Part shown: positions 36,696 through 44,835 of the stretch, one piece after another
How the letters are laid out: each line of letters opens with the position of its first letter
How positions within the stretch are numbered: position 1 is the stretch's first letter
Origin: Zobellia uliginosa
Lineage (GTDB): Bacteria; Bacteroidota; Bacteroidia; Flavobacteriales; Flavobacteriaceae
DNA: 64,000 bases
Reading direction: 5' to 3'
Assembly (NCBI RefSeq): GCF_018860745.1
Contig: NZ_JAHKPY010000012.1
Coordinates: 62,001 to 126,000, forward strand
The notes under the pieces: generated by a model
Database searches by the model: none
Seen by the model: only the letters and a program-made list of their open reading frames with translations
What the model was told of the DNA's origin: nothing
Program-made: the position numbers and the translations under genes

Positions 36696-38630
36696 CTAGT
36701 TCTCTTTGGCGGTTGATTGCTCATGAAGCAGTTTCATAATCTCATTGGGGTTCTTCTCCCTACGCAATTTGCGTTCTAGTTTTTTGGTATCCTCTTCCCT
36801 AAGTTTCAGCATACGATCGTTGGTATGCGTAATCTGCTCGGTAAGCTTTTTTGCATTCTCACAATCCACTTCGGTTGCTTGTTTTAGAAAACTCGGAATT
36901 AGTATTTCGCTGTAGGCGGAAGTAACTTTCTTTTTCACCCCTTCTTGCATCACCGTTGCCATAAAAGGATTCCAAATGGCATCTTCGTACAGTATTTTTA
37001 TTTCCTCGGATGTAGCGGGAAGGGCACCAAGAACACCCGTTAATTCTTGTAATTCATCCAAGCACACTTTCAGCTTGTTACCAAAAGCCAATTTCTCCTC
37101 GGGGTTGTTCAGGGAAGCATATTCCCCTAGTGACTTGTCCGCCAGTTTTTTTAAGTTGTTCAGCGGCGTATTGTATAGCACCGGAAGCGCTGGCAGCAAA
37201 GAATCTATTTGCGTTACCAAAGTATCGTTCTCGGCAATCAAGTCTTTTTCTAGTCCGTTTAGGGCCTGTAATCGTGCCTCGTTCGTCAATCGGTCGGATA
37301 AGGACTCCATGAGCTCTTGCAAACTTAGCTTGGCGTATTCCGCTATTGCGGCGACGGTTTTTGTGGAGTTGCCATTAAAATTGAACTCACCGGTATTGGC
37401 CAATACAAATGTTTTAGTGGCCTGCGTACTATCGGTTACTACTTCAATATTCGTACTGGGTTTTCCTGAGGGCCACAGTTGTTGCATTAGCTTAGGAAGC
37501 TCCATATACTCCAAAATATCTTCCTCCTTGTATTTTGCGAAAGTACTGAGCGGTTGCAGGAAATCGGCATCTATTTTTTTGACCACTTCATATCTATACT
37601 GCGCATCTGCATCGGAGCGTCGTACTATATTCAAATGACTGTTATGTAAAAGGGTATCGCTTATGGATTTTGCCGTTTTATAATCTTGGGCAATTTGGTC
37701 AATATCTGATTTCTGCTGGGCATCTAGTTCGTAAAACGGGACTTTAACCTTAAAATTCGGAGTCAGTTCAGTTGGCCCCATTTCGTTTAGAATGCCGTTT
37801 AATTTTGCATAGTAACCGTCGTTCTCGGCTAGCAGCTGGGCAACATCACTTTTAAAATCAACGGAGTTTTCAGAAGTTATGGTTGCTTTTAAAAGGTCTA
37901 TATATCCTTGGTTTAGAGCTATGGTTTTATAAGAATTATGCGAAGCAAAAACACTGATTTTTTTGGATATACCATCCGTAGTCCAATTGATTTCTTGTAG
38001 CAGCCCCTCGTCAAAAATCCAGTTTTCGGTATCTTCTAGGTCGTTAGATGCGTAAGATGTCCATTCGTCATGTGCTAGTCCGTTTCTTAGAAAGCGGCCC
38101 ACGAGTACCGTACTATCGTTTTCCATCTGAAAACTTTGTTGGGGCACGCCATTTTTAAAATTGATGACACTACTAAAAAGTGTAGTTTCTACTTCTGAGG
38201 ATTTAATGCGGTTTACTTCATACGACCATTTCCCATCGGGTTTGCCTTTTGAAAGGGCACCTCTACCCTCCTCTTGTTGACCACTGACCAATACGCGGTA
38301 TTCATAACCTACAAGCTTACTTTCACTTTCTGTTTGAAACTCGCCAAACTGAAAATGCCAAGGTCCCGTTGGGGTGCCTTTATAAAACCTGCCTTCCATT
38401 AAAAAAGAAGTATCCGCTTCTTCCAATAAGGCATTGAGGTTGCTACTTTGTAATTGAAAAGCACCATCGTAGAGGGTATCTTGTTCCGTTACCACATAGG
38501 TGTAGGCAGCTTTCCCCTTGTAGGCGCCAACTTCTAGCGGGCCATTGTATTGTTGTTTCTCTTGACCATACGAATGGTAAAGGAACACCAGGGAAATTAA
38601 AAGAACAAGCCGTTTTTTAAAATAGATCAT
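36696..38630 (-). CDS. Exported protein with YwqK/MORN_2-like repeats and helical C-terminus
   Basis: With the ATG at 38630 the product has 644 residues and a normal signal peptide ('MIYFKKRLVLLISLVFLYHSYGQ'); an upstream in-frame start would put 30 extra residues before it. Repeats of the type 'GRFYKGTPTGPWHFQF', 'GRGALSKGKPDGKWSYEV' and 'GRFLRNGLAHDEWTSY' resemble the MORN_2/YwqK module. The remaining two thirds are helical, ending in a charged coiled coil ('LREEDTKKLERKLRREKNPNE'). It heads the operon with the DUF2490 and MORN genes. No function can be assigned; a surface or periplasmic scaffold is possible. Confidence 0.8.
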   Translation of the reverse strand: MIYFKKRLVLLISLVFLYHSYGQEKQQYNGPLEVGAYKGKAAYTYVVTEQDTLYDGAFQLQSSNLNALLEEADTSFLMEGRFYKGTPTGPWHFQFGEFQTESESKLVGYEYRVLVSGQQEEGRGALSKGKPDGKWSYEVNRIKSSEVETTLFSSVINFKNGVPQQSFQMENDSTVLVGRFLRNGLAHDEWTSYASNDLEDTENWIFDEGLLQEINWTTDGISKKISVFASHNSYKTIALNQGYIDLLKATITSENSVDFKSDVAQLLAENDGYYAKLNGILNEMGPTELTPNFKVKVPFYELDAQQKSDIDQIAQDYKTAKSISDTLLHNSHLNIVRRSDADAQYRYEVVKKIDADFLQPLSTFAKYKEEDILEYMELPKLMQQLWPSGKPSTNIEVVTDSTQATKTFVLANTGEFNFNGNSTKTVAAIAEYAKLSLQELMESLSDRLTNEARLQALNGLEKDLIAENDTLVTQIDSLLPALPVLYNTPLNNLKKLADKSLGEYASLNNPEEKLAFGNKLKVCLDELQELTGVLGALPATSEEIKILYEDAIWNPFMATVMQEGVKKKVTSAYSEILIPSFLKQATEVDCENAKKLTEQITHTNDRMLKLREEDTKKLERKLRREKNPNEIMKLLHEQSTAKEN

Positions 38631-39287
38631 TCGGCAATTTTGGTATATAATTGGTTCGTCTTGGTAGTAAAATACGGAGCTTAGCCCTATATGGACGTTT
38701 GGCGGAAGCCTTTTTAACATATACGGAAACCTGTACGTCTATTTTTATGGATTTATCAGGCATTCAACAAGTTCCAGTAAAATAATACCTTAATAAATAG
38801 GGAATCAAGTAAATTTTAAAAAAAGAAAATAATTAATACAAATTACGTTCGTCAGTAAACTATTTCAGCTTTAAGAAAGAAAAAGAATTAAATCTTGTTT
38901 TTGAATAAACAGCTAGATGCGTTTTTAGATTACAAAGTATACATACATCAACGCCTTAAAAACATATGTAAATAGTATGAGCTTCCATAGAGGCATGTGC
39001 CTATTTGCAATAGAGGTCAAAATTTTTGATATGGTTATTATACTGAAATAAAAAAGCTGTAGATACTAATGTAACCATTGCAAAAACAACTATCACACCA
39101 AATAACGGATTCTGCCAAACCTTGCAAACCCACCAAAAAATACCACTTACACAAAATATCGGTTAGTCTATACAAAATTACAGAAGTCACCTGTGTGTTC
39201 TGCGTAAATTGAAAACACTATTCCCTCTACCGTACATCATCATGTAACGTATTGCACACTTTTGTCGCAATCTAACTACTCCAAAAA
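38631..39287. other. Gene-free intergenic region between divergent operons
   Basis: 657 AT-rich bases with stops in all frames. It must contain the promoters of the exported-protein operon (-) and the lipoprotein/oxidase pair (+). I see no repeat or convincing hairpin. Confidence 0.6.
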
Positions 39288-39650
39288 ATGAATGTTCAAC
39301 TACGTAGGGTCTATATCTCCACCGCAATTGCACTAATTGCCGCACTATTGTTACAATCTTGTTACACCACCCGTTTGGTAAGCACACACGGCGTGCCCAT
39401 GCCTCCTGAAACTATGGAAGGCCAAGATTGGTACCGCGATAAAATGTACGGAGAATATACGGCCGTAGTAAAAACCTCCGTGCTTACAGATGGTATGATT
39501 ATCAAAGTTCCCAAAGATAAATGTGAATCCGGAAAACTGTTTTCGGTTGAATTCACAGACACTTTTGGAGGCAACCTTTTGTACTTAGTGACTTTTGGAA
39601 GCCGTAGAAAAGTGAAGATAAAATATGTATGTATGCTACCTGATCTTTAA
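39288..39650 (+). CDS. Small lipoprotein
   Basis: The 120-residue protein has a lipobox around Cys25 ('ALLLQSCYTTRL'). After the Cys comes a short beta-rich domain with 'GMIIKVPKDKC' and 'GNLLYLVTFGSRRKVKIKYV'. The start of the mature part faintly recalls Bor/Lit-type lipoproteins, but I do not assign it. It is 4 bases upstream of the flavoprotein gene and probably co-transcribed. Confidence 0.75.
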   Translation: MNVQLRRVYISTAIALIAALLLQSCYTTRLVSTHGVPMPPETMEGQDWYRDKMYGEYTAVVKTSVLTDGMIIKVPKDKCESGKLFSVEFTDTFGGNLLYLVTFGSRRKVKIKYVCMLPDL

Positions 39651-39654
39651 TATT

Positions 39655-41292
39655 ATGGCCAAGACAAGTGAATTATTAGTTGGAAAATGGGATACGCTGC
39701 ACGAGAACGGGGCTTTTGACCTGAAGCGTCAATATATTACCCGTCACGAACACAAAGCCACTATGCCCAGCAGGGTGTTGCGCTATAACGATGCAGCGGA
39801 AGAAATGCAGCGATTGATTAAAAAATGTGAAACGGAAAACGAAGGTTTCCGCGCGTTCGGTTCGCGTTGGTCCATGTCCAAAATTGCGCATCAGAAAGAT
39901 AATATGCATCAAAACAATTTGATGTATCTAGACCTTGAAATAGAGGAAGGCGATATGCACCCCGATTCTGAATACGCGCATAACAATATTTTCTTTTTTG
40001 AATGCGGAAGTACCATAAAACGCATTTCGCAAAAATTGAACGAATACGGTAAATCTTTAAAAACCACAGGTGCTAGTAATGGGCAGACCATTGCGGGTTG
40101 TATTTCCACCGGTGTACATGGGTCCGCTTTTGATACGGGTGCGGTACAGGATTACATTGTAGGACTGAACATCATTACAGGACCAAATGCTGAAGATAAT
40201 GTGTATCTGGAACGGCATTCCCAACCCAGTTTAAACGATGCTTTTGCGCAAAGTATAAACGCTAGGGTCATTAGAAATGACGACCTTTTCAATGCCGCTT
40301 TGGTGGGTTTGGGGAGTTTTGGGTTTATTCACGGCGTTGCCCTAGAAGCAGACGACCTTTTCCTGTTGGATAGATACGTGCGACGAATTGATAAAAACCT
40401 GGCCCTTTCCTTATCCAAAACTTTGGACTTTGAGAATTCCGAGTTTAAAATTGACAATGAAGTAGATGAAAACGGAAAACCTAACCGACCGTACCATTAT
40501 AAAATTTTCATTAACCCGTATGTGGACGAAGACCAATATGTGGTGGAGGCCATATACAAGAAAAAGTACACCCTGGCCTACCCGGACCCGTTCACTAAAA
40601 TTGAAAAATCGCTTTATAAAGACCTTATTTATTTGCTGATTAAATTCAGTGAGAAATTCCCGAAAAGTATTCCGTGGTTTATAAAGAGCCTGCAAAAAAG
40701 TATTTTGCCAGAAATTACCAAAGACGAAGAAAAAATTAGGGCTACACTGTACGAAACCTTTTGGGATGCCGGCTACAAAGGCCCTGCTTTTGCCTGTTCT
40801 ATGGGCGTTGCCATTGAAGATTCCGAAAGGGCATTGAACGCACTGGTAAAAATGACCAAAGACCATCCTATTCCCGGAATTTTTGCCATGCGCTACGTGA
40901 ACCAAACCGAGGCCACTTTGGGTTTTACCAAATTCCATAAAACCTGCGTTATTGAGATTGACGGCATCCAATGGAATAAATCCGATAAAATTCCAAGTTT
41001 GGAGGAATATGGTCGGTTTATGATCGAAGCAATGCAAGCTGAAAATATTTCGTTTACCGTGCATTGGGGCAAAAGCATGGACTATGCATTTCCCGATCTA
41101 GCCCACCACATGTACGGCAACAACGTAGACCAATGGATGAAATGCAGAAGTTGGCTACTTTCCGAGAAAATGGCGAATGTATTTTCCAACGAATTTATTT
41201 CCACATTAGGTTTGGAAACGTATCATAATGTACCCAACGATTTTATTGAATCTTTGGATAAAAGCGGACAGCCCGCACATTTAATTACATAG
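39655..41292 (+). CDS. FAD-dependent oxidase, VAO family (sugar-lactone/alditol-oxidase-like)
   Basis: I use ATG 39655 (545 residues). The N-terminal PCMH-type FAD domain shows 'FRAFGSRWSMSKIA' and 'LKTTGASNGQTIAGCISTGVHGSAFDTGAVQDYIVGLNIITG', with the substrate-side domain after it. Near the C-terminus 'FTVHWGK' resembles the HWGK motif of L-gulono-/D-arabinono-lactone and alditol oxidases. Expected reaction: oxidation of a sugar lactone or polyol by O2 or another acceptor. There is no signal peptide. The lipoprotein gene directly upstream suggests an envelope-linked function, which is unproven. Confidence 0.85.
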   Translation: MAKTSELLVGKWDTLHENGAFDLKRQYITRHEHKATMPSRVLRYNDAAEEMQRLIKKCETENEGFRAFGSRWSMSKIAHQKDNMHQNNLMYLDLEIEEGDMHPDSEYAHNNIFFFECGSTIKRISQKLNEYGKSLKTTGASNGQTIAGCISTGVHGSAFDTGAVQDYIVGLNIITGPNAEDNVYLERHSQPSLNDAFAQSINARVIRNDDLFNAALVGLGSFGFIHGVALEADDLFLLDRYVRRIDKNLALSLSKTLDFENSEFKIDNEVDENGKPNRPYHYKIFINPYVDEDQYVVEAIYKKKYTLAYPDPFTKIEKSLYKDLIYLLIKFSEKFPKSIPWFIKSLQKSILPEITKDEEKIRATLYETFWDAGYKGPAFACSMGVAIEDSERALNALVKMTKDHPIPGIFAMRYVNQTEATLGFTKFHKTCVIEIDGIQWNKSDKIPSLEEYGRFMIEAMQAENISFTVHWGKSMDYAFPDLAHHMYGNNVDQWMKCRSWLLSEKMANVFSNEFISTLGLETYHNVPNDFIESLDKSGQPAHLIT

Positions 41293-41330
41293 CTATAATT
41301 CGTAAACCATACTTTTAGTTCATACCGATC

Positions 41331-41369
41331 AAGCCTCATCATTTGGTTCCTATCCTTTTGATGAGGCTT
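41331..41369 (+). terminator. Rho-independent terminator after the FAD oxidase
   Basis: AAGCCTCATCA (41331-41341) and TGATGAGGCTT (41359-41369) form an 11-base stem with a 17-base loop, followed by CTTTTTTTCTTT. The rest of the 410-base gap to the next gene is AT-rich and gene-free. Confidence 0.85.
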
Positions 41370-41702
41370 CTTTTTTTCTTTCCTTTTCAGTTTTAAACCT
41401 TGGTAAATGCGGTGATAATTCGTTGATAAAAATCAGGTATAAAATCTTGTGCTATCTTAAATAAAAATTCACTTAATGTCAATTTAACATATTGACAGTC
41501 AATAATTTGAGATTATAATAAAAAATACTGCAGATTATAAAGAATTTCCATCAAACTATACATAACTGGTTTTTTTTTGCCTCCTAGTACGGTACGTTTG
41601 TCATGTAATTAGAATACACAGATTCCTCCAAAAACTAGACTTGATTATAGTTTCAATATAACCATTGAAAACTTTGATCAATACTTAAAAAACGTAGTTG
41701 AA

Positions 41703-41945
41703 ATGGAATTGGTTATTCAAACCGGGAGAGAAAACAACGACCTATGGAAAATCCCACGGGTAAAAACTTTACTCCAGCCGTACCATCCTGTTATTTCCGC
41801 AGATGTACTTTGTTTGGATGACAAATGCTTTCATTACCTAACGCTAAATGACCATGCCCCTGTACAGAAACTTATAGGTCTACTCATGGAAATAAAAGGC
41901 ATTAAAGCTGCCTATCAAAAACCACTTGACTTCCCCCCAATGTAA
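41703..41945 (+). CDS. Stand-alone protease prodomain/inhibitor-like protein
   Basis: 80 residues, no signal peptide. The C-terminal half ('CFHYLTLNDHAPVQKLIGLLMEIKGIKAAYQKPLDFPPM') lines up with residues ~98-138 of the subtilase encoded next ('QFYKLAAPEGEDLESIAASLNELDEVDGAYVKPGCLPPVY'), sharing F..L, L..I, L.E, AY.KP and PP. That segment precedes the peptidase domain, where subtilases carry their inhibitory I9-type propeptide. I infer that this is a free prodomain that could fold, inhibit or dock a protease of the cluster. It is 119 bases upstream of the subtilase, same strand. Confidence 0.75.
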   Translation: MELVIQTGRENNDLWKIPRVKTLLQPYHPVISADVLCLDDKCFHYLTLNDHAPVQKLIGLLMEIKGIKAAYQKPLDFPPM

Positions 41946-42064
41946 CAGTTTCTATTTGTAGAAGAAAGCTGTTCAAAAGTTAAAAAACACCCCCGCTCTT
42001 ATTGGAAAATCAGTATTAACCTTGGTCGATACTAATAAAAAAGTCGACCTATAAATTCAATTTT

Positions 42065-43816
42065 ATGGCAACAAAAAAAAGTAAAGTAGTCATTGATTCG
42101 CCATCGGGTTCACCACCAGAACTCATTGTCGTCTCAAAAAGCATTGAGGCACCTCATGCCGAGGAAGCCGAAAGTGCAGCAAAATCGAAATCCAAACCAT
42201 CGGCAAATACCTTAGCAGGTTTTGTGGTGGGTAAAAAGCTACAGCTTGTTCCGTTATTCGCGGACACAGATGCAGAAGTGGCGGAACTGGTTTCAAAGGC
42301 AAGCCAAGAAGAAGGCGCCGAAGACCTTTCAAAAATGCGGCAATTTTATAAACTAGCAGCACCGGAAGGAGAAGACCTGGAAAGTATTGCAGCCTCATTG
42401 AACGAACTGGACGAAGTGGATGGTGCGTATGTTAAACCCGGTTGTCTACCTCCCGTTTATTTTGGTGATGACGGTATGGAAGCAGCACCTAGTGATGATG
42501 CACCACCCATTACCCAAAACCTAACAAACAACCAAGGGTATCTAAATGCTGCACCACAAGGGGTAGACGCGCGTTACGCTTGGACGCTACCTGGTGGACG
42601 TGGTAACGGTGTCCGTATTATTGATATTGAGGGTGGTTGGAATTTTAACCATGAGGACTTACGGGTAAACGTAGGTGGCTTACTTGGAGGAAACAACAAC
42701 ACAAGCGACCTACGTTGGCACAATCACGGTACGGCAGTATTTGGTGAAATGACGGGAGACAGAAACAGTTTTGGCGTAACCGGAATATGCCCGAGCGCCA
42801 ATGTCAGGGCTTACTCTATTTTTGGTGTGGGGAGTGCCAATGCTATCAGAAGAGCAGCTGATAATCTCCGCGCCGGCGACCTTATGTTAATTGAATTGCA
42901 TAGAGGAGGACCTAACTATCCCGGTGGAAATACGCAAATGGGCTTCATTGCCATTGAATGGTGGCCAGATGACCTTGCGGCCTTGCAATATGCCACCAAT
43001 AAAGGTATCATAGTCATAGAAGCGGCTGGAAACGGGTCTCAAAACCTTGATGCCGCAATCTATAATACAAGACCTAATGGGTTCCCATCCAGTTGGCGAA
43101 ATCCGTTTCGTAGAACTGCAGGTCATGATAGCGGCTGTGTTATTGTGGGTGCAGGTGCGCCGCCTCCTGGCACTAATGGAGGAAATTGGGGCGCTGACCG
43201 TAGCCGCTTAGGCTTTAGTAATTATGGTTCTTGTGTTGATACCCAAGGTTGGGGCCGAGGTGTTACTACAGCTGGTTATGGAAATGTTACGGGCAACAAC
43301 CCAAATAATAAGAATGAATGGTACACAAATTCCTTTAGTGGTACCAGTAGTGCTTCACCTATCGTTACGGGTGCTGTAGCCTGTTTGCAAGGTATTCAAA
43401 AAGCAGCAGGAAGGGCTATGCTTACGCCTCGTAGAGCTCGCCAATTGTTGAGAAGCACAGGTTCCGCACAACAAGCAGGAGCTAATCCGGTATCTCAACG
43501 CATTGGTAGACGTCCAGACCTAAGGGCATTGGTTAGAGCTACGGCTTCCCGTAGACCTTGGTGTGGAGTTCAGTTCAATGGTAGTGTACCACGTAATGCT
43601 ACCCGCAGATGGTTTACCCATAGCTGGCCTGATCATTACCATGTAATCTGGACGGTAGTTCCAACAGCACCGGCCATTGACGGTTCTGCTCAGATAGAAT
43701 TTGAAGTGAAAACTACAAGACAGGCTTTTGGGCTGATCAAGTATTACATAGAGATCAAAAATCTTAAGAATTATACGGTAAACGTACAAGCACGTTACTG
43801 TGTAGTTGCATCATAA
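42065..43816 (+). CDS. Subtilisin-like serine peptidase (S8) without signal peptide
   Basis: The 583-residue protein starts with a polar, disordered ~45 residues (MATKKSKVVIDSPSG), not a signal peptide. A prodomain-like region follows (~50-140). The catalytic domain (~165-490) has Asp187 in 'IIDIEGGWNFNHEDL', His221 in 'HNHGTAVFGEM', the oxyanion Asn in 'AAGNGSQ' and Ser428 in 'SGTSSASP'. Residues ~498-583 form a small beta domain ('GVQFNGSVPRNATRRWFTHSWP') that is repeated as a separate gene just downstream. The triad looks complete, so it should be active, either in the cytoplasm or after non-Sec export. Confidence 0.92.
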   Translation: MATKKSKVVIDSPSGSPPELIVVSKSIEAPHAEEAESAAKSKSKPSANTLAGFVVGKKLQLVPLFADTDAEVAELVSKASQEEGAEDLSKMRQFYKLAAPEGEDLESIAASLNELDEVDGAYVKPGCLPPVYFGDDGMEAAPSDDAPPITQNLTNNQGYLNAAPQGVDARYAWTLPGGRGNGVRIIDIEGGWNFNHEDLRVNVGGLLGGNNNTSDLRWHNHGTAVFGEMTGDRNSFGVTGICPSANVRAYSIFGVGSANAIRRAADNLRAGDLMLIELHRGGPNYPGGNTQMGFIAIEWWPDDLAALQYATNKGIIVIEAAGNGSQNLDAAIYNTRPNGFPSSWRNPFRRTAGHDSGCVIVGAGAPPPGTNGGNWGADRSRLGFSNYGSCVDTQGWGRGVTTAGYGNVTGNNPNNKNEWYTNSFSGTSSASPIVTGAVACLQGIQKAAGRAMLTPRRARQLLRSTGSAQQAGANPVSQRIGRRPDLRALVRATASRRPWCGVQFNGSVPRNATRRWFTHSWPDHYHVIWTVVPTAPAIDGSAQIEFEVKTTRQAFGLIKYYIEIKNLKNYTVNVQARYCVVAS

Positions 43817-43876
43817 AAACAAATAATATTAATCCGGAAAGGTCAAAAATTTAGCCTTTCCCTAAAATCTAAAATT

Positions 43877-44137
43877 ATGAGAGTAGGTGTTCAATTTACT
43901 GGCAGTGTACCTAGAAATAGTACACGTAAATGGTTTACCCATAGCTGGCCGGAAGCTTGGCATGTGGTATGGAATTGTGTTCCGCAAAGTCCGATTAGGG
44001 ATGGAGGCGCACAACTGGAATGGAAGATTCAAGTCTGTAGACAGAGTAGTACTAAAATCAAGTACTTCATTGAGGCCAAAAACCTTACGGGCTCAACCCT
44101 TCAGTTTGAGGCGCGATACGCTATAATGAACCGATAA
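43877..44137 (+). CDS. Free copy of the subtilase C-terminal domain
   Basis: 86 residues, about 50% identical by eye to the last ~85 residues of the preceding subtilase ('GVQFTGSVPRNSTRKWFTHSWPEAWHVVW' against 'GVQFNGSVPRNATRRWFTHSWPDHYHVIW'; the ends share 'IKY.IE.KNL' and 'ARY'). The ATG lies 60 bases after the subtilase stop. The fold is probably an all-beta sandwich. It could compete for the subtilase's binding partner or co-assemble with it. Domain duplication followed by gene splitting is the simplest origin. Confidence 0.85.
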   Translation: MRVGVQFTGSVPRNSTRKWFTHSWPEAWHVVWNCVPQSPIRDGGAQLEWKIQVCRQSSTKIKYFIEAKNLTGSTLQFEARYAIMNR

Positions 44138-44169
44138 AAATATTTGGTAACACTAAAAATATATGAATT

Positions 44170-44481
44170 ATGAACATAAATATTAATATCAACGATACGT
44201 CTGATGCTACCAGCAATACTGCTGAAGACCCTACGGAAACTACAAGTGCCGTAGCCGATGCAGGGCTTCCACCCTCTGATGTAGCAGGCACATCTGCAGA
44301 CGACCAGAATTCAGGTGATACGGACGCCATTGCTTCAATGGAAGATGGGCATGTAGATATTGGTGGTCCACCAGAATGGCTCCTTCAAGCAATGTCCGAG
44401 TCAACTTCAGAAGAAGACGATGCAACCGCCGCTACCGATGAAGATATGGACGATGGCGGAAGTGGTCCCGAACTGGACTAA
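44170..44481 (+). CDS. Acidic, low-complexity small protein
   Basis: 103 residues made mostly of Asp, Glu, Ser, Thr, Ala and Gly; predicted disordered. The only non-acidic core is 'HVDIGGPPEWLLQAM', which could be a binding or cleavage motif. No signal peptide. It is 32 bases after the free C-domain gene and followed by a terminator, so it closes the subtilase operon. A protease substrate, chaperone or inhibitor tail is possible; none is proven. Confidence 0.7.
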   Translation: MNINININDTSDATSNTAEDPTETTSAVADAGLPPSDVAGTSADDQNSGDTDAIASMEDGHVDIGGPPEWLLQAMSESTSEEDDATAATDEDMDDGGSGPELD

Positions 44482-44501
44482 TTTCCAATTTAGAATTCTT
44501 G

Positions 44502-44527
44502 ACCCGTATGGTGAAAACTGTACGGGT
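44502..44527 (+). terminator. Terminator of the subtilase operon
   Basis: ACCCGTA (44502-44508) pairs with TACGGGT (44521-44527), followed by TTTTGTTTTT. The remaining ~300 bases to the NTPase gene hold nothing recognisable. Confidence 0.8.
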
Positions 44528-44835
44528 TTTTGTTTTTCACAAAAGCTGAATGTATTGAAAAAGCTCTGATAACCAAACAATTAAAACCTCAAAAACACCA
44601 TTTATACAAAATCAACTACAATCCACACAACGCCGAACTAGCTAGGCATCAAAATCACTAATTTAAGATTTTACTTACTGAACGGTAAGCACATATTTAC
44701 AGTAAAAGGTTCCCCTAAAAAATAGAAACTGACTATACACGACCATTGAAACTATGTTTCAATTGGCACATAGTTAAAAACACACGATGGTCTCCATTGT
44801 GAACACCTCATTTTCTAATTCTTATTGCAGAACCC

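Noticed and set aside
40411-41064. 217-codon - strand reading frame opposite the FAD oxidase
   Set aside because: Antisense shadow of a well-supported VAO-family gene; its translation has no domain-like pattern.
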